This document shows positions 5,958-6,902 of a stretch of 6,902 bases of DNA, in pieces. Numbering within the stretch: position 1 is the first letter of the stretch; each line of letters starts with the position of its first letter. Made by a program: the position numbers and the translations under genes. This DNA is from Oceanospirillaceae bacterium UBA1126 (GTDB lineage: Bacteria; Pseudomonadota; Gammaproteobacteria; Pseudomonadales; Balneatricaceae): the NCBI GenBank assembly GCA_002312935.1, contig DCAT01000194.1:28649-35550 (forward strand). Direction: 5' to 3'. The notes beneath the pieces are model-generated. The model was given only the letters and a program-made list of their open reading frames with translations, had not been told where the DNA came from and did no database searches.

Positions 5958-6902
5958 ATGACAATGACTAAAGAAACATATGCCCCAGGTACGCATCCCA
6001 GCCTGCCACCACCAAAAAACACTGTGGGTGTTATTTATTGGTTAAAAGAAAATTTATTTTCTTCAGCCACTAACTCCATCGTCACTTTGGTGTCTATTTA
6101 CCTCTTATACTTAGCCCTACCCTCAGCCATTAACTGGCTGTTTATTGACGCTACCTATGTGGGAACAAACCGCAAAGACTGCGCTCCAGATGGCGCCTGC
6201 CTCGCTTTTATTGGTGAACGTTTTAACCTATTTGTATATGGTTTCTATCCAGCTGAAGAACGCTGGCGTGTTAACCTTGCAACCCTTCTTCTTGTGGTTG
6301 CAGGTGCAGCAGTATTGTGGGATAAAATTCCAGCTCGCAAGCAAATGTTAAAATTTGCTATGGTCTATCCTTTTATTGGCGCTTGGCTGTTAACTGGCGG
6401 GTTCGGGTTAGAACCTGTTGGCACCCACCTATTTGGTGGCCTAATGTTAACCTTGACAATCGGCGTGACTGGTATCGTTTTCTCTTTACCTTTGGGTATC
6501 TTACTGGCTCTGGGTCGCCAGTCTGACCTACCTATTATCAAATACTTTTGCATTGGTTTTATTGAGTTTATTCGTGGTGTGCCTTTAATCACCCTGCTGT
6601 TTGTAGCGTCTACCATGCTCAGTTACTTTCTGCCTCCAGGCACTACCTTTGATTTGTTGATGAGAGTTCTCATCATGGTGACTTTGTTTGCTTCGGCTTA
6701 TATGGCCGAAGTTATTCGGGGTGGCTTACAAGCATTACCTAAAGGCCAGTTAGAAGCTGCAGAGTCATTGGGTTTAAACTACGGCCAAGCCATGCGTTTT
6801 ATCATCCTGCCACAGGCGTTAAAAATCTCGATTCCTGGTATTGTTAACACCTTTATTGGTCTATACAAAGACAGTACCTTGGTTATCGTTATCGGCTTTT
6901 TT
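5958..6902 (+). CDS. aapM: General L-amino-acid ABC transporter, permease AapM, 3'-truncated by the window edge
   Basis: AapM is the second inner-membrane permease subunit of the Aap/Bzt amino-acid importer and partner of AapQ. The frame is open from ATG 5958 to the last base, giving 315 residues; the family is usually about 380-390 residues, so roughly 70 are missing to the right. Family-specific blocks are the proline-rich N-terminus, WLKENLF (28-34), the periplasmic region with LFIDATYVG, DCAPDGACLAFIGERF (74-89) and FVYGFYPAEERWRVN (92-106), then the conserved permease domain from about 160: LTLTIGVTGIVFSLPLGILLALGR, FIEFIRGVPLITLLF (201-215) and ASAYMAEVIRGGLQALPKGQ. The EAA loop runs from E266 (EAAESLG) to ILPQ (283-286), followed by GLYKDSTLV. 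Hydrophobic segments are near 41-60, 107-121, 132-146, 160-186, 209-224 and 234-250. It starts 7 bases after aapQ, so the two are probably one transcript. ATG 5964 is an equally possible start. aapP should follow outside the window. Confidence 0.93.
   Translation, partial: MTMTKETYAPGTHPSLPPPKNTVGVIYWLKENLFSSATNSIVTLVSIYLLYLALPSAINWLFIDATYVGTNRKDCAPDGACLAFIGERFNLFVYGFYPAEERWRVNLATLLLVVAGAAVLWDKIPARKQMLKFAMVYPFIGAWLLTGGFGLEPVGTHLFGGLMLTLTIGVTGIVFSLPLGILLALGRQSDLPIIKYFCIGFIEFIRGVPLITLLFVASTMLSYFLPPGTTFDLLMRVLIMVTLFASAYMAEVIRGGLQALPKGQLEAAESLGLNYGQAMRFIILPQALKISIPGIVNTFIGLYKDSTLVIVIGFF

Noticed and set aside
6145..6351. 68-codon + strand frame
   Set aside because: It is inside aapM in another frame; the aapM frame carries clear family motifs over the same bases.
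6365..6616. 83-codon - strand frame
   Set aside because: It is antisense to the conserved permease domain of aapM and has no features of its own.
1..6902. CRISPR array, insertion sequence, tRNA or defence system
   Set aside because: No regularly spaced repeats, transposase, terminal inverted repeats or tRNA-like folds were seen; all coding space belongs to spoT, recG and aap genes.

Overview
This window holds five protein genes, all on the + strand. In order they are the 3' part of spoT (the (p)ppGpp synthetase/hydrolase), a complete recG (branch-migrating DNA helicase), and the first three genes of a general L-amino-acid ABC importer: aapJ (periplasmic binding protein, complete), aapQ (permease, complete) and aapM (permease, cut by the right edge). 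The spoT-recG neighbourhood, the diderm-type exported binding protein and the protein sequences point to a gammaproteobacterium with moderate base composition, possibly marine. That placement rests on gene content and remembered similarity, not on a database search.

Layout. Positions 1-1245 encode the last 414 residues of SpoT, from the synthetase active-site region through the TGS, helical, Cys-rich and ACT domains. recG follows after only 12 bases (1258-3315), and its probable ribosome binding site overlaps the spoT stop codon, so the two are probably cotranscribed. A 270-base AT-rich gap (3316-3585) separates recG from aapJ. It carries a plausible sigma70-type promoter, a bipartite motif present twice around that promoter, and a strong Shine-Dalgarno site. 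aapJ (3586-4608) is followed by a 157-base gap with a perfect 11-bp stem closed by a TACG tetraloop and a second, bulged stem-loop. aapQ (4766-5950) comes next with no evident Shine-Dalgarno site, then aapM (5958 to the window end) after 7 bases. The ATPase gene aapP would be expected just outside the window.

How the genes work together. AapJ would capture a broad range of L-amino acids in the periplasm and deliver them to the AapQ-AapM permease heterodimer, energised by the AapP ATPase. The layout (strong ribosome site and biased codons on aapJ, then a stable hairpin, then a permease with weak initiation signals) suits the usual need for far more binding protein than membrane complex. SpoT adjusts (p)ppGpp to nutrient status and RecG handles stalled forks and recombination intermediates; they look like an older core-genome neighbourhood next to which the aap operon lies.

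I found no mobile element, CRISPR array, tRNA, rRNA or clearly undescribed system. The most unusual material is non-coding: the duplicated bipartite motif upstream of aapJ and the hairpins between aapJ and aapQ.
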